This document shows, piece by piece, positions 33,512 to 42,646 of a DNA stretch of 64,000 nt (position 1 is its first letter; every line of letters begins with the position of its first letter). The stretch is taken from assembly GCF_006337085.1 (NCBI RefSeq), contig NZ_CP040882.1, positions 1,054,001 to 1,118,000 of the forward strand, written 5' to 3'. The notes beneath the pieces are model-generated. The model ran no database searches. It was given only the letters and a program-made list of their open reading frames with translations, and was not told the origin of the DNA. A program made the translations under genes and the position numbers. The DNA comes from Sutterella faecalis (lineage in GTDB: Bacteria; Pseudomonadota; Gammaproteobacteria; Burkholderiales; Burkholderiaceae_F).

Positions 33512-35989
33512 TCAGGCGGAAGTCTGCATGGCCGGTGCCGGGGGAACCATCGCATGAGGCGGCGGCATGGATGCCGCAAACGCTTCATCGGAAAGAGGCT
33601 CCGGCATTCTGAGAAGCGCTCTGCGAAGTACTTCCTCAATGCGCTTCACCGGAACGATCTCCAGACCCTTGAGTGCATCCTCATTGATCTCGGTGAGATC
33701 CTTCATGTTTTCCTCAGGGATGAGCACCGTCTTCACGTTGCCGCGCTGAGCCGCAAGAAGCTTCTCCTTCAGGCCGCCGATCGGCAGCACTTCGCCGCGA
33801 AGCGTAATCTCGCCCGTCATGGCGATGTCGGAACGCACCGGAATATGGGTGAGCGTCGACACCATGGCGGTCGTGATGGCCGCGCCAGCCGAAGGACCAT
33901 CCTTCGGAATTGCGCCTTCAGGGAAGTGAATGTGCCAGTCCGTATTGGCGAAGATGTCCGAACGGAGTCCGAGCATCTGGGCGCGGGAGCGAACCACCGA
34001 GCGCGCAGCCTCAACCGACTCCTTCATCACGTCGCCGAGCATGCCGGTACGAAGCACCTGCCCCTTGCCGGGGAAGGCAACGGCTTCAATCGTAAGAATG
34101 TCGCCGCCCACTTCGGACCAGGAAAGACCGTTCACAATGCCGACCTGCGGCTCGCGCTGAGCAACCGTGATGCTGAAGCGGCGCACGCCGAGATACTTCT
34201 CGAGATTCTTTTCGTCCACAACGATCGGAAGCTCAAGCTTCTTATCCTTGCCGGCTTCGAGTTCCGTGAGAACGATCTTGCGCAGAATCTTGCCGATCGC
34301 ACGCTCAAGCGCACGCACGCCCGCTTCGCGTGTGTAGTAGCGAATGATGTCGCGCACGGCGCCTTCGGTAATCCTGGCTTCCTTTTCCTTCACGCCGTTG
34401 GCGCGCATCTGCTTGGGCACAAGGTGCCTGAGCGCGATGTGAACCTTTTCGTTCTCGGTATAGCCCGAGAGCGAAATCACTTCCATGCGGTCGAGAAGCG
34501 CCGGCGGAATGTCGTAGCTGTTCGAGGTCGCGACGAAGAGCACGTCCGAGAGATCGAACGGGCATTCGACGTAATGATCCTCAAAGGAATTGTTCTGTTC
34601 CGGATCGAGCACTTCAAGAAGCGCGGACGCAGGGTCGCCCCTGTGGTTGGCGCCGATCTTGTCGATTTCGTCAAGCAGGAAGAGCGGATTCTTCACCTTG
34701 GCCTTGATCAGATGCTTGATCACCTGACCCGGCATTGCACCCACGTATGTACGGCGATGGCCGCGGATTTCCGCTTCATCGGAAACGCCGCCCAAAGCCA
34801 TGCGGACGTACTCGCGGTTCGTCGCTCTCGCGATCGAACGGCCGAGCGAGGTTTTCCCGACGCCGGGACCGCCGACAAGGCAGAGGATGGGCGACTTCAC
34901 CTTCCCGACGCGCTTTTGCACAGCGAGATATTCGAGAATGCGCTCCTTCACCTTCTCGAGTCCCCAGTGATCCTCGTCGAGCACGCGGCGCGCACGTTCA
35001 ATATCGTGCGACACGCGGCTCTTCTTCTTCCAGGGAATATCAAGAAGCGTATCGACGTAGCTGCGCACGACCGAAGCTTCGGCCGACGACGGCGGCATGC
35101 TCTTCAGGCGCTTCAATTCCGCAAGCGCGGCGCTTTCCGCAGCTTCCGGCATTTTGGCCTCGCGAACCTTGCGCTCAAGAGCGACGTCTTCGTCTTCACC
35201 GTCTTCGCCTTCGCCCTCGATGCCGAGCTCCTTCTTAATGGCCTTCATCTGCTCATTAAGGTAGTACTCGCGCTGGTTCTTCTCCATCTGCCCCTTGACG
35301 CGAAGCTGGATGCGCTTCTCAATCTGGCCGCTTTCGAGTTCGCGGTCAAGCACGCCGATAAGGAGTTCAAAGCGCGCGACAGGACTTGCCGCCCGCAGGT
35401 ACTCGAGGCGTTCAGGGGTCGAAAGCGGAATGAAGGAAGCCGCAATATCGCATGCGCGGACCGGATCCTTCTCTTCGAGCACGGCCTTCAGATGGTCAGG
35501 AGAGAACTTCTTGACGTTCGTGGCATATTCCTGGAGAGACTTCAGGAGCGTGCGCGAATAGGCGGCAAGATCGTCCGAAGGCGAAATTTCCGGCTGGAGA
35601 ATCTCGGCTTCGGCCTTGAAGAACCCGGACGCATTAATCCACTTCGTGACGCGGCAGCGTTCCGTGCCGTGCACAAGCGCCTTGACGGAACCATCAGGCA
35701 GGCGCAGGAGCTGATCAATTTCGCCGCTCACGGCGACGTCCCAGAAATCTTCGGGCGTCGGCGTGTCAACGCCCTTGTCGCGCTGCGTCAAAAGGATCAC
35801 CCGCCCGGAATGAATGCGCATGGCGGCTTCGGCGGCCAGAACGGAGAGCGGACGGCCCATGAAGACCGTCGTCATCGAGTTCGGAATGACCACCATGTCG
35901 CGCAGCGGGATAACGGGCAGGGGCCCGATCACCGCCGGATTCTCTGCGGAAAGGGTTGAATTCTGATTGTTCAAAGCTATTAGCCCCAA
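33512..35989 (-). CDS. lon: ATP-dependent protease Lon
   Basis: Cytosolic AAA+ serine protease for damaged and regulatory proteins, 825 residues. N-terminal Lon domain (VIPLRDMVVIPNSMTTVFMGR), Walker A GGPGVGKTSLGRSI near 365, Walker B FLLDEIDKIG near 425, and the catalytic Ser-Lys dyad in DGPSAGAAI (Ser ~692) and GGLKEKLLAAQ (Lys). No ATG precedes the conserved N-terminus: the candidate starts are TTG codons at 35989 and 35974, and I use the longer. It follows clpX on the same strand with a hairpin between. Confidence 0.94.
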   Translation of the reverse strand: MGLIALNNQNSTLSAENPAVIGPLPVIPLRDMVVIPNSMTTVFMGRPLSVLAAEAAMRIHSGRVILLTQRDKGVDTPTPEDFWDVAVSGEIDQLLRLPDGSVKALVHGTERCRVTKWINASGFFKAEAEILQPEISPSDDLAAYSRTLLKSLQEYATNVKKFSPDHLKAVLEEKDPVRACDIAASFIPLSTPERLEYLRAASPVARFELLIGVLDRELESGQIEKRIQLRVKGQMEKNQREYYLNEQMKAIKKELGIEGEGEDGEDEDVALERKVREAKMPEAAESAALAELKRLKSMPPSSAEASVVRSYVDTLLDIPWKKKSRVSHDIERARRVLDEDHWGLEKVKERILEYLAVQKRVGKVKSPILCLVGGPGVGKTSLGRSIARATNREYVRMALGGVSDEAEIRGHRRTYVGAMPGQVIKHLIKAKVKNPLFLLDEIDKIGANHRGDPASALLEVLDPEQNNSFEDHYVECPFDLSDVLFVATSNSYDIPPALLDRMEVISLSGYTENEKVHIALRHLVPKQMRANGVKEKEARITEGAVRDIIRYYTREAGVRALERAIGKILRKIVLTELEAGKDKKLELPIVVDEKNLEKYLGVRRFSITVAQREPQVGIVNGLSWSEVGGDILTIEAVAFPGKGQVLRTGMLGDVMKESVEAARSVVRSRAQMLGLRSDIFANTDWHIHFPEGAIPKDGPSAGAAITTAMVSTLTHIPVRSDIAMTGEITLRGEVLPIGGLKEKLLAAQRGNVKTVLIPEENMKDLTEINEDALKGLEIVPVKRIEEVLRRALLRMPEPLSDEAFAASMPPPHAMVPPAPAMQTSA

Positions 35990-36020
35990 AAAATAGGATG
36001 TGTAAGGACTATATGGGGTC

Positions 36021-36047
36021 AGGCGGCAGTTTTTTCAACTGCCGCCT
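36021..36047. terminator. Hairpin between clpX and lon
   Basis: AGGCGGCAGTT (36021-36031) pairs with AACTGCCGCCT (36037-36047), loop TTTTC, perfect stem. No clear U-run follows on the minus strand. Confidence 0.55.
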
Positions 36048-36096
36048 GGGTAATACCGCAATTCCCGTTCGGAAAGCTGAGTTCGCCGAATTGAGA

Positions 36097-37419
36097 TCAA
36101 CTTGCGGCGGGCGCTTCAGGAGCCGGAGGAACCTCGCCCTCGGCGCGCAGAATGAATTCCGGACGGCTCTTGCCGGAAACCGCATCCTCCGTCACAACGA
36201 CCTTCGCCACGTCCTTTCGGCCGGGGACTTCAAACATTGTGTCGAGAAGAATGCCTTCGATGATGGAGCGCAGACCGCGGGCGCCCGTCTTGCGCTCGAT
36301 CGCCTGGTGCGCGATTGCCTTAAGCGCTTCGGGCGTGAATTCGATCTCCACGTCCTCCATTTTGAACAGCACCTTGTACTGACGCACGATGGCGTTTTTC
36401 GGCTTCGTAAGGATTTCAATGAGCGCTTTTTCATCGAGCTCGTCGAGCACCGTAATCACCGGGAGACGGCCGACGAGTTCAGGGATCAGGCCGTACTTCA
36501 CGAGGTCGGACGTATCGATCTGATGGTAGAGCTCGCTCAAATCGTGATCCCGCTTGCCGATGACCGTTCCGGAAAAGCCGATTTCACTCTTTTCCGTGCG
36601 GTGCCGGACAATGCGTTCCATGCCGTCGAAAGCGCCGCCGCAGATGAAGAGAATCTGCGAGGTATCCACTTCCATCATGGGCTTGCCGGGATTCTTGCGG
36701 CCGCCCTTGACGGGCATCGAGGCGATCGTGCCTTCAACGAGCTTCAGGAGCGCCTGCTGCACGCCTTCGCCTGAAACGTCGCGCGTAATCGAGGGGTTTT
36801 CGCTCTTTCTCGCGATCTTGTCGATTTCGTCGAGATAGATGATGCCCTTCTGAGCGCGCTCAATATTGCCGTCTGCAGCCTGAACCAGTTTGGCAACAAT
36901 GTTTTCAACGTCTTCGCCGACATAGCCTGCTTCGGTAAGCGTTGTCGCGTCGGCAATCGCGAAGGGCACATCAAGCGCACGCGCGAGCGTCTGCGCAAGG
37001 AGCGTCTTGCCGGACCCGGTCGGACCGACGAGGAGAACGTTCGACTTCTGCAGCTCAACCTTGTCCTCAAGATTCTTGAGGTGCTTGTCCTGCTGCGTCA
37101 TGAGGCGCTTGTAGTGATTGAAGACCGCCACGGCGAGCGTGCGCTTGGCGCGTTCCTGACCAATCACATAGCTGTCGAGAAGCTCGTAAAGCTCACGCGG
37201 AGTCGGAACCTTTTTCGGAAAGACTTCCTTCTCTGCGGCTTCACCCTGAGCGTTTTCGCCCTCAGTCTTTTGCGCATCCTTGCCCGGCACTTCAACCTTC
37301 AGTTCCGCAGCCATTGCGCGAACGCATTCGCCGCAGAGTAGTTCTCCGTGAAGGCCCTGAAAGAGCGCAGAACACTGCGACTCATCGCGGCCGCAGAAGG
37401 AGCAGTAGCGTTTTGCCAT
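36097..37419 (-). CDS. clpX: ATP-dependent Clp protease ATP-binding subunit ClpX
   Basis: AAA+ unfoldase that feeds ClpP, 440 residues. Zinc-binding domain with four Cys (CSFCGRDESQC... LLCGEC) at about 6-31, then a variable acidic linker (about 45-72), Walker A GPTGSGKTLLAQ near 132, Walker B IYLDEIDKI near 195, and pore loop GYVGEDVE near 165. The C-terminal ClpP-binding loop region reads VGRLPVITV. It follows clpP with about 195 bases between, in the standard tig-clpP-clpX-lon order. Confidence 0.96.
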   Translation of the reverse strand: MAKRYCSFCGRDESQCSALFQGLHGELLCGECVRAMAAELKVEVPGKDAQKTEGENAQGEAAEKEVFPKKVPTPRELYELLDSYVIGQERAKRTLAVAVFNHYKRLMTQQDKHLKNLEDKVELQKSNVLLVGPTGSGKTLLAQTLARALDVPFAIADATTLTEAGYVGEDVENIVAKLVQAADGNIERAQKGIIYLDEIDKIARKSENPSITRDVSGEGVQQALLKLVEGTIASMPVKGGRKNPGKPMMEVDTSQILFICGGAFDGMERIVRHRTEKSEIGFSGTVIGKRDHDLSELYHQIDTSDLVKYGLIPELVGRLPVITVLDELDEKALIEILTKPKNAIVRQYKVLFKMEDVEIEFTPEALKAIAHQAIERKTGARGLRSIIEGILLDTMFEVPGRKDVAKVVVTEDAVSGKSRPEFILRAEGEVPPAPEAPAAS

Positions 37420-37614
37420 TATTTAATTTCCCTGACGGAAGCCCCTTCAGCGCGAAGCGGGCTGCCGTCGTCTTTCGTCCGCTGAAATTTGGAAGATGGA
37501 GACAATGATTCTCCCCATCCGCCTGCGAACGAGATAACTGTTTGCCGTCTGCTCTCCCCAAAGCGTCATCAACAGATCTCCAGGGAGAGGCAGAATGGAT
37601 TATTCAGAGTCTCT

Positions 37615-38205
37615 TTACATTTCGGCGCGCGTTGTGAGCACGCGGTCGATGAGACCGTACTCGAGCGCTTCCTGAGCGCTCATGAAGTTGTCGCGGTCTG
37701 TGTCGCGGACGAGCTCTTCATACGTGCGCCCCGTGAAGCCTGCCATCAGTTCATTCATCTGACGCTTGATCAGCGTGAGCTGACGCGCGCGGATTTCCAC
37801 ATCGCTCGCCTGGCCTTCCGCGCCGCCGAGCGGCTGATGGATCATGATGCGGGAGTGCGGCAGCGCATAGCGCTTCCCCTTTTCGCCGGCGGCGAGAAGG
37901 AAGGCGCCCATGGATGCGGCCATGCCGAGACAGATCGTATTCACCTTCGGACGGATGAAGCGCATCGTGTCGAAGATCGACATGCCGGCAGAAACAGAGC
38001 CGCCGGGGCTGTTGATGTAAAGCGAAATGTCCTTGTCCGGATCTTCGCTTTCCAGGAAGAGAAGCTGCGCGACGACGAGCGAAGCCGTCTGATCGTTCAC
38101 CTCGCTCGTGAGAAAAATGATGCGATCGCGAAGCAGACGAGAATAAATATCGAAGCTGCGCTCTGCGCGGCCGGAACTCTCAACAACGATAGGAACAAGA
38201 GACAT
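37615..38205 (-). CDS. clpP: ATP-dependent Clp protease proteolytic subunit
   Basis: Serine protease forming the tetradecameric chamber of ClpXP, 196 residues from the ATG at 38205 (MSLVPIVVESSGRAERSFDIYSRLL). The catalytic triad is visible: Ser in GMAASMGAFLLA, His in RIMIHQPLGG, Asp in DTDRDNFMS. A start at 38295 would add 30 residues without family similarity. It lies downstream of tig, separated by about 278 bases holding a terminator. Confidence 0.96.
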   Translation of the reverse strand: MSLVPIVVESSGRAERSFDIYSRLLRDRIIFLTSEVNDQTASLVVAQLLFLESEDPDKDISLYINSPGGSVSAGMSIFDTMRFIRPKVNTICLGMAASMGAFLLAAGEKGKRYALPHSRIMIHQPLGGAEGQASDVEIRARQLTLIKRQMNELMAGFTGRTYEELVRDTDRDNFMSAQEALEYGLIDRVLTTRAEM

Positions 38206-38351
38206 TGGATTCTTTACTGGTTTTTCTGTTTGTAGAAGCTTCGGACCCAGAGAGGACCCGGAAGCTGCTGCATTGCAGCTGAACGTGGCGCTCATTATCG
38301 CGAATCAGTGAGACTCGTGCAGTAACGAGACTTCTCAAAACGTGCAGGCAG

Positions 38352-38381
38352 AAAATAACAAAGGCGCCCGCAGGCGCCCTT
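38352..38381 (-). terminator. Terminator of tig
   Basis: AAAGGCGCC (38360-38368) pairs with GGCGCCCTT (38373-38381), loop CGCA, and on the minus strand is followed by GTTATTTTC. Confidence 0.78.
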
Positions 38382-38483
38382 GCAGAATTCTATCGGATTC
38401 TTGCCCGATGCCTGCAGAATTGCGCTCTATCAGCACAAAACTGCAGGAAAAGCTCAAATCCGAAGACTACGGAAGTGCTTCAA

Positions 38484-39836
38484 TTAGAAAGCACCCGACA
38501 TCACCTTGTCGAATTCAACGGCTTCGTCCGTCGTGTCGGCGTGGGCGAGGAGCCAGTCGCAGACGTTCTTCTGCTGAACCTGAGCGCCGAGGTTCATGCG
38601 CGAGTTGCGGTCCGTCGTGAGGTACTGCTCAACTTCAGCCGGGTTCTCGTAGGAGGAAGCGATGACCTTGGCGCGCTCAGCGATCTGCTCGTTGGTCGCC
38701 TGAAGCTTTTCCTTCGCGACGAGGTCTTCCGTGAAGAGGCCGAGGCGAACGCGCTTCTCGGCATTTTCCTGGAACATGGATTCCGGGAAGTCCTTGAGCG
38801 AAACCTTGGCGCCGCGCTGCTTCATCGTTCCAGCAAACTGCTCGGCCATGGCGTGGCGTTCCTGAGCGACGATGGAGGTCGGGATCGGGTACGTGAGGGC
38901 GCCGGCGAGGGCTTCGAACGTCTCGGCTTCAGTCTTCTGCGTGAGGCGGAATTCAACTTCGCGCTCGAGGTTCGTGCGGATGGCGGCGCGCATCGATTCA
39001 ACGCTTTCTTCGCCAAGGGACTTCGCGAAATCATCGGTGATTTCGGGAATATGGGCGAGTTCGATGTTGGTGAGCTCAACCTCGAACTGAACCTTGGCGC
39101 CATTGAGTTCGGCCGGACCGTAGTTTTCCGGGAAGGTCATGTCGAAGGTCTTCTTTTCGCCCTTCTTCATGCCGGTGACGGCAGCGTCGAAGTCGGCGAG
39201 CATGCGGCCGTCGCCGAGAACGAACTGGAAGCCGTCGGCCTTGCCGCCGGCGAATTCAACGCCGTCCTTCGTACCGCGGAAGTTGACCGTGACGCGGTCA
39301 TCCTTCTGAGCGGGACGGTCTTCTTCGAGCGGACCATAGGTCACGCGCTGACGAGCCATGACGTCGAGCGTCTTCTGGACAGCGGCATCATCAACGGTGC
39401 AGCTGTAGCGCTTCAGAAGAAGCGTCTTGAAGTCGGGATAGACGATTTCCGGGAAGACTTCAAAGACAGCCTTGAACTTCATGTCCTCGGAGTCCTTTTC
39501 GCCTTCGAGCGCCTCGATGCGGGGCTGGCAGGCGATGGCGAGACCGGATTCCTGAGCGGCCTTCGACCAGGCCTGGCCGACGAGCTCGTTGAGCGCCTGG
39601 TCAAAAGCGCGCATGCCGTACATCTGCTCGACCTGAGCCATCGGAACATGGCCCTTGCGGAAGCCGGGCATGCGGGCATCCTTCGCATAGTTGCGAAGGT
39701 ACTTCTGGGAGAGCGTGCGAACTTCAGCGGCAGGAACCGTGAGCTCGAGCGAACGTTCGAGCGGATTCACCGCCGGCGTTTCTTCCTTGGGAGCCTCAGT
39801 CTGTTCAGCAGCCTGTTCAATCGTTTCTTCAGTCAT
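38484..39836 (-). CDS. tig: Trigger factor
   Basis: Ribosome-bound chaperone and peptidyl-prolyl isomerase, 450 residues. Family parts: ribosome-binding domain with MPGFRKGHVPMAQVEQMYG near 75, FKBP-like PPIase domain around 170-250 (KDDRVTVNFRGTKDG, MKKGEKKTFDMTFPENYG), and a helical C-terminal arm. The ATG at 39836 (MTEETIEQAAEQTEAPKEE) gives a Glu-rich start before NPLERSLELTVPAAEV; longer starts have no family similarity. Confidence 0.94.
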   Translation of the reverse strand: MTEETIEQAAEQTEAPKEETPAVNPLERSLELTVPAAEVRTLSQKYLRNYAKDARMPGFRKGHVPMAQVEQMYGMRAFDQALNELVGQAWSKAAQESGLAIACQPRIEALEGEKDSEDMKFKAVFEVFPEIVYPDFKTLLLKRYSCTVDDAAVQKTLDVMARQRVTYGPLEEDRPAQKDDRVTVNFRGTKDGVEFAGGKADGFQFVLGDGRMLADFDAAVTGMKKGEKKTFDMTFPENYGPAELNGAKVQFEVELTNIELAHIPEITDDFAKSLGEESVESMRAAIRTNLEREVEFRLTQKTEAETFEALAGALTYPIPTSIVAQERHAMAEQFAGTMKQRGAKVSLKDFPESMFQENAEKRVRLGLFTEDLVAKEKLQATNEQIAERAKVIASSYENPAEVEQYLTTDRNSRMNLGAQVQQKNVCDWLLAHADTTDEAVEFDKVMSGAF

Positions 39837-40145
39837 TGCTTTGATCTTTACTGAAAGTTCGGAAACCTTCCCGAGCACGCAGCATTCTTTTTGGAAAGCT
39901 GCTTGAGCCCAAGAGTCCGAGAAGTTGGAAAATCCGTCCGGATGCACTGTGCCGCTAGCAACAGCCATGATCCGGGCGGTTTGAATGAATTCTGTTCCGA
40001 GACAGCCATCAGACTCATTGCGTCCGGACTGCCCCAAATTCGAAGCTTTACATTATACCCAAGCGAAAAGCACTGCACTCTCCGCGGGTTAGCTAAACTT
40101 CTGCCTTTGTTGATTTTTTCTTCTGCGCATCTCCTGCTGTCAACC

Positions 40146-40703
40146 ATGTCCGCCCGCCTTTGCTGCTCGCTTGTCCTTAGTGCCCTTCTGCTTGCCGGAT
40201 GCGCCGTTCCTCCGGCAGATCAGTCTGATATTTCATCCATTCAGACCACGGCTGCCGAAAATAATCGGACCCAGTCACTCCGCAGGGAGCCCTCGCAGTA
40301 CGAACTCAGAATCACCGAAGTCAGCAATCGCCTGCGGGCAGCCTGCGTAGCAGAAGCCTTTCAGCCGTATTTCCGCAAGTCAGCATGCCTGCCGAACGGC
40401 ATCACCGAAGCAATGCTTAATGACCGCACACGGATTACGCGTGAACAGCGCCGCGCTGCGGAGGGCGTCTTTGAGCTCACGCGCGAGCTCAACGAAGACA
40501 CGCGCCGCATCATGATCGAAACCGGTACGCCTCAGGAAGCAAGAATTGCCGAAGAGTCTCGTACGCTGAGCGACCCCCGGATAGAAGCAATGCAGGAAGG
40601 ACTTCTCAAAGGGACGCTCACCTGGGGGGAATACAACATGAGACGGCTGGAGCTTTTTGAGGAAATCCAGCGCCGCAGAGCACTTCTTGGGGAAGAAGAT
40701 TAG
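40146..40703 (+). CDS. Putative lipoprotein of unknown function
   Basis: A 185-residue protein with a lipobox (SALLLAGC) near residue 20, so probably an outer- or inner-membrane lipoprotein. The mature part is hydrophilic and helical, rich in Arg and Glu, with two Cys residues (about 76 and 89) that could pair. No recognised domain; the C-terminus (YNMRRLELFEEIQRRRALLG) is a strong amphipathic helix. The ATG at 40146 is used since it leads straight into the signal peptide. It lies between tig (divergent) and tRNA-Leu. Confidence 0.65.
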   Translation: MSARLCCSLVLSALLLAGCAVPPADQSDISSIQTTAAENNRTQSLRREPSQYELRITEVSNRLRAACVAEAFQPYFRKSACLPNGITEAMLNDRTRITREQRRAAEGVFELTRELNEDTRRIMIETGTPQEARIAEESRTLSDPRIEAMQEGLLKGTLTWGEYNMRRLELFEEIQRRRALLGEED

Positions 40704-40762
40704 TCCGCCCGAACTTTCTTCTTTTTTCTAAATTCCTATAGAATTGCTCTTCCTTTGAAAGT

Positions 40763-40846
40763 GCGCGAGTGGCGAAATTGGTAGACGCACCAGGTTTAGG
40801 TCCTGACGCCTCTGGCGTGCCGGTTCGAGTCCGGCCTCGCGCACCA
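40763..40846 (+). tRNA. tRNA-Leu (TAG)
   Basis: 84-base gene including CCA. Acceptor GCGCGAG/CTCGCGC; anticodon TAG in GGTTTAGGTCC; variable arm TGGCG region; T-arm CCGGTTCGAGTCCGG. It lies 128 bases ahead of an integrase remnant, so it may have been an integration site. Confidence 0.96.
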
Positions 40847-40931
40847 GATTTCAACATTTTGAGGGTGTAAGAGGCATTAAGCGCAATAGGTAGTGTGCGA
40901 GAGGCCCCGTGACGCAGTAAATTCCGATCAA

Positions 40932-40963
40932 ATTTACGACGGATTTACGACGCATTTACGACG
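40932..40963 (+). repeat. Three tandem ATTTACGACG repeats
   Basis: ATTTACGACG at 40932-40941, 40943-40952 and 40954-40963, with an 11-base period, immediately ahead of the integrase remnant start. Arm-type integrase or excisionase sites would fit (inference). Confidence 0.6.
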
Positions 40964-40974
40964 GAGCAATTCTC

Positions 40975-41441
40975 ATGGCCACCATTGTCCGTAAGCCTTC
41001 CGGCCTCTACGAAGCTCAGGTTTGCATCAACGGACTTCGAAAAGCTAAAAGCTTTCAACGTGCTTCAGACGCCATACCATGGGCGGCATCTCTCACCCTT
41101 TCAGTTGAAGACGGAACACATCCCGACGCCGTTCTTCCTCTTCGACATTTCATTGAAGAACACGCCGCGCGCATCGGTACTGCACACAAGCACCCACGGA
41201 ACGAAAAAGTCGTTCTCGGATACCTGCTTGAAGATCCCTCGCGGACCTCAGAACGGGAGATGTCCCCAGTAGTGACATTCATGCCCTGATCGAACGCAGG
41301 CGCACGATTCCGTCACGGACCAAAGGCGTCATCGTGAAGAAAAGCACGGTCGCCCGGCAGAAACAGATCATCTCCAGCATGTTCGCCGGCCGGCTTGCTT
41401 ACTTAACTCAGGCACAGTCCTTCCATAAAAAAAGCCTCTGA
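40975..41441 (+). pseudogene. Tyrosine-integrase remnant with a frameshift
   Basis: Starts ATG at 40975 with MATIVRKPSGLYEAQVCING, an N-terminal arm-binding style domain of phage integrases. The frame continues to about 41236 and then breaks: the sensible continuation (LADLRTGDVPSSDIHALIER, later KKSTVARQKQIISSMFAGRL) is in another frame, ending at TGA 41439-41441. One base deleted near 41237 explains it. The catalytic domain (Arg-His-Arg-Tyr) is absent, so the gene is also truncated. It sits beside tRNA-Leu, a common integration target. Confidence 0.6.
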
Positions 41442-41463
41442 ACCAAAATCAGAGGCTTTTTTT
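41427..41463. terminator. Strong bidirectional terminator
   Basis: AAAAAAAGCCTCTGA (41427-41441) pairs with TCAGAGGCTTTTTTT (41449-41463). It ends the integrase remnant and the UreE-like gene. Confidence 0.9.
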
Positions 41464-41527
41464 CCCGACCCATTGCGGACGCTCCCGGGAGTTGCTCCCT
41501 CTCGCGTCCGCCTAAGGACAAAAGCAA

Positions 41528-42514
41528 TTAATGCTTCGCCTCATGGTCATGGTCGTGGCCGCAGCAGCAGCCCTTCTTTTCTTCGTGATCATGATCATGA
41601 CCGCAGCAGCACTCGCCCTCGTCATGATGGTGGTGATGACCGCCGCAGCCGCATTCCTCGTGATCGTGGTCATGCCCGCCGCAGCAGCACTCGCCTTCGC
41701 CATGATGGTGGTGATGACCACCGCAGCCGCATTCACCTTCTTCGTGATGATGATGGCCGCCGCAACCGCATTCTTCATGATCGTGATCATGCCCGCCGCA
41801 GCAGCATTCGCCTTCGCCATGATGGTGATGGTGACCACCGCAGCCGCATTCCTCTTCTTCATGATGATGGTGGCCGCCGCAACCGCATTCCTCGTGGTCG
41901 TGGTCATGCCCGCCGCAGCAGCACTCGCCTTCTCCATGATGATGGTGGTGACCGCCGCAGCCGCACTCACCTTCCTCATGGTGATGATGGTGACCGCAAC
42001 CGCAGCCGCACTCCTCATCCTCATGATGATGGTGGTGATGGCCGCCGCAGCCACAGCCGCATCCGCAGCCGCCTTCAGGTTCGCGGAACTGGATCGGATC
42101 AAAGGGTTCCTCGGCTTCCGTCACTTCGAGACCCACCATCTGAAGCATCTTGGCGAGATTCGGGAGCGGAAGGACCGAGAAGCCTTCATCAATCTGCGCA
42201 AGGCGAACGCCGCGGTTGATGAGGGCGCCGGCAGCCTCACGAAGGACATTGAGGTCGCCCGTCACATGGAGCACCTTTTCAACGGCCGGACGAACGGCCC
42301 AGAAGGCGCCGGTTTCATCAACAAAGAGATCGTCAACCTCAAGCGGACGAAGATCAGCGGCCGCAACGCCCACCGTCACATCGCCCGTCGGGGTGTGAAT
42401 GGTCTGCGGGAGCTCCGCACGCTGTGCGGAGGTGAGGGGAAGCGGATGAGCCTTGTCAAGGAGAGCCTGCGCGGGAGCAGCCTGCGCGGGAAGAAGCTTG
42501 GTAAGCGTCGTCAT
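41528..42514 (-). CDS. UreE-like metallochaperone with a giant His/Cys-rich repeat tail
   Basis: A 328-residue protein. Residues 1-145 resemble UreE, the nickel-inserting chaperone of urease: LTSAQRAELPQTIHTPTGDV and INRGVRLAQIDEGFSVLPLP, with a Gly where UreE has the metal-ligand His of NRHV. Residues ~148-328 are a low-complexity tail with about 34 Cys and 55 His, built from units such as CGCGGHHHHHGEGE and CCCGGHDHDHEE; a three-unit block of about 39-40 residues repeats three times. A metal store or sink is inferred. No urease genes are in the window; another nickel enzyme could be the client. AGGA lies near the ATG. Confidence 0.8.
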   Translation of the reverse strand: MTTLTKLLPAQAAPAQALLDKAHPLPLTSAQRAELPQTIHTPTGDVTVGVAAADLRPLEVDDLFVDETGAFWAVRPAVEKVLHVTGDLNVLREAAGALINRGVRLAQIDEGFSVLPLPNLAKMLQMVGLEVTEAEEPFDPIQFREPEGGCGCGCGCGGHHHHHHEDEECGCGCGHHHHHEEGECGCGGHHHHHGEGECCCGGHDHDHEECGCGGHHHHEEEECGCGGHHHHHGEGECCCGGHDHDHEECGCGGHHHHEEGECGCGGHHHHHGEGECCCGGHDHDHEECGCGGHHHHHDEGECCCGHDHDHEEKKGCCCGHDHDHEAKH

Positions 42515-42646
42515 GGAAATACAGTCCTGGAATATCAGAGCTCTCCAGCCGTCGGCTAAAGAACCCGAGCTAAAAAACTTGTCTATTGTACGAAAAGGAG
42601 AGACTGGTGAGCCTCAACATTTGTGATGAGGCTTTTGCCGGCAGGC

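Noticed and set aside
33488..35959. An 823-codon open frame on the plus strand opposite lon
   Set aside because: Mirror image of lon codon bias; no start context and no known domain.
41528..42080. Repeated DNA that could be mistaken for a CRISPR array
   Set aside because: The repeats are in one reading frame, encode CGCGG-His and HDHDH units, and have no unique spacers.
41531..42559. Plus-strand frame rich in Ala, Val and Met opposite the UreE-like gene
   Set aside because: It is the complement of the His/Cys repeat codons (His reads as Met/Val, Cys/Gly as Ala), so the low complexity is passive.
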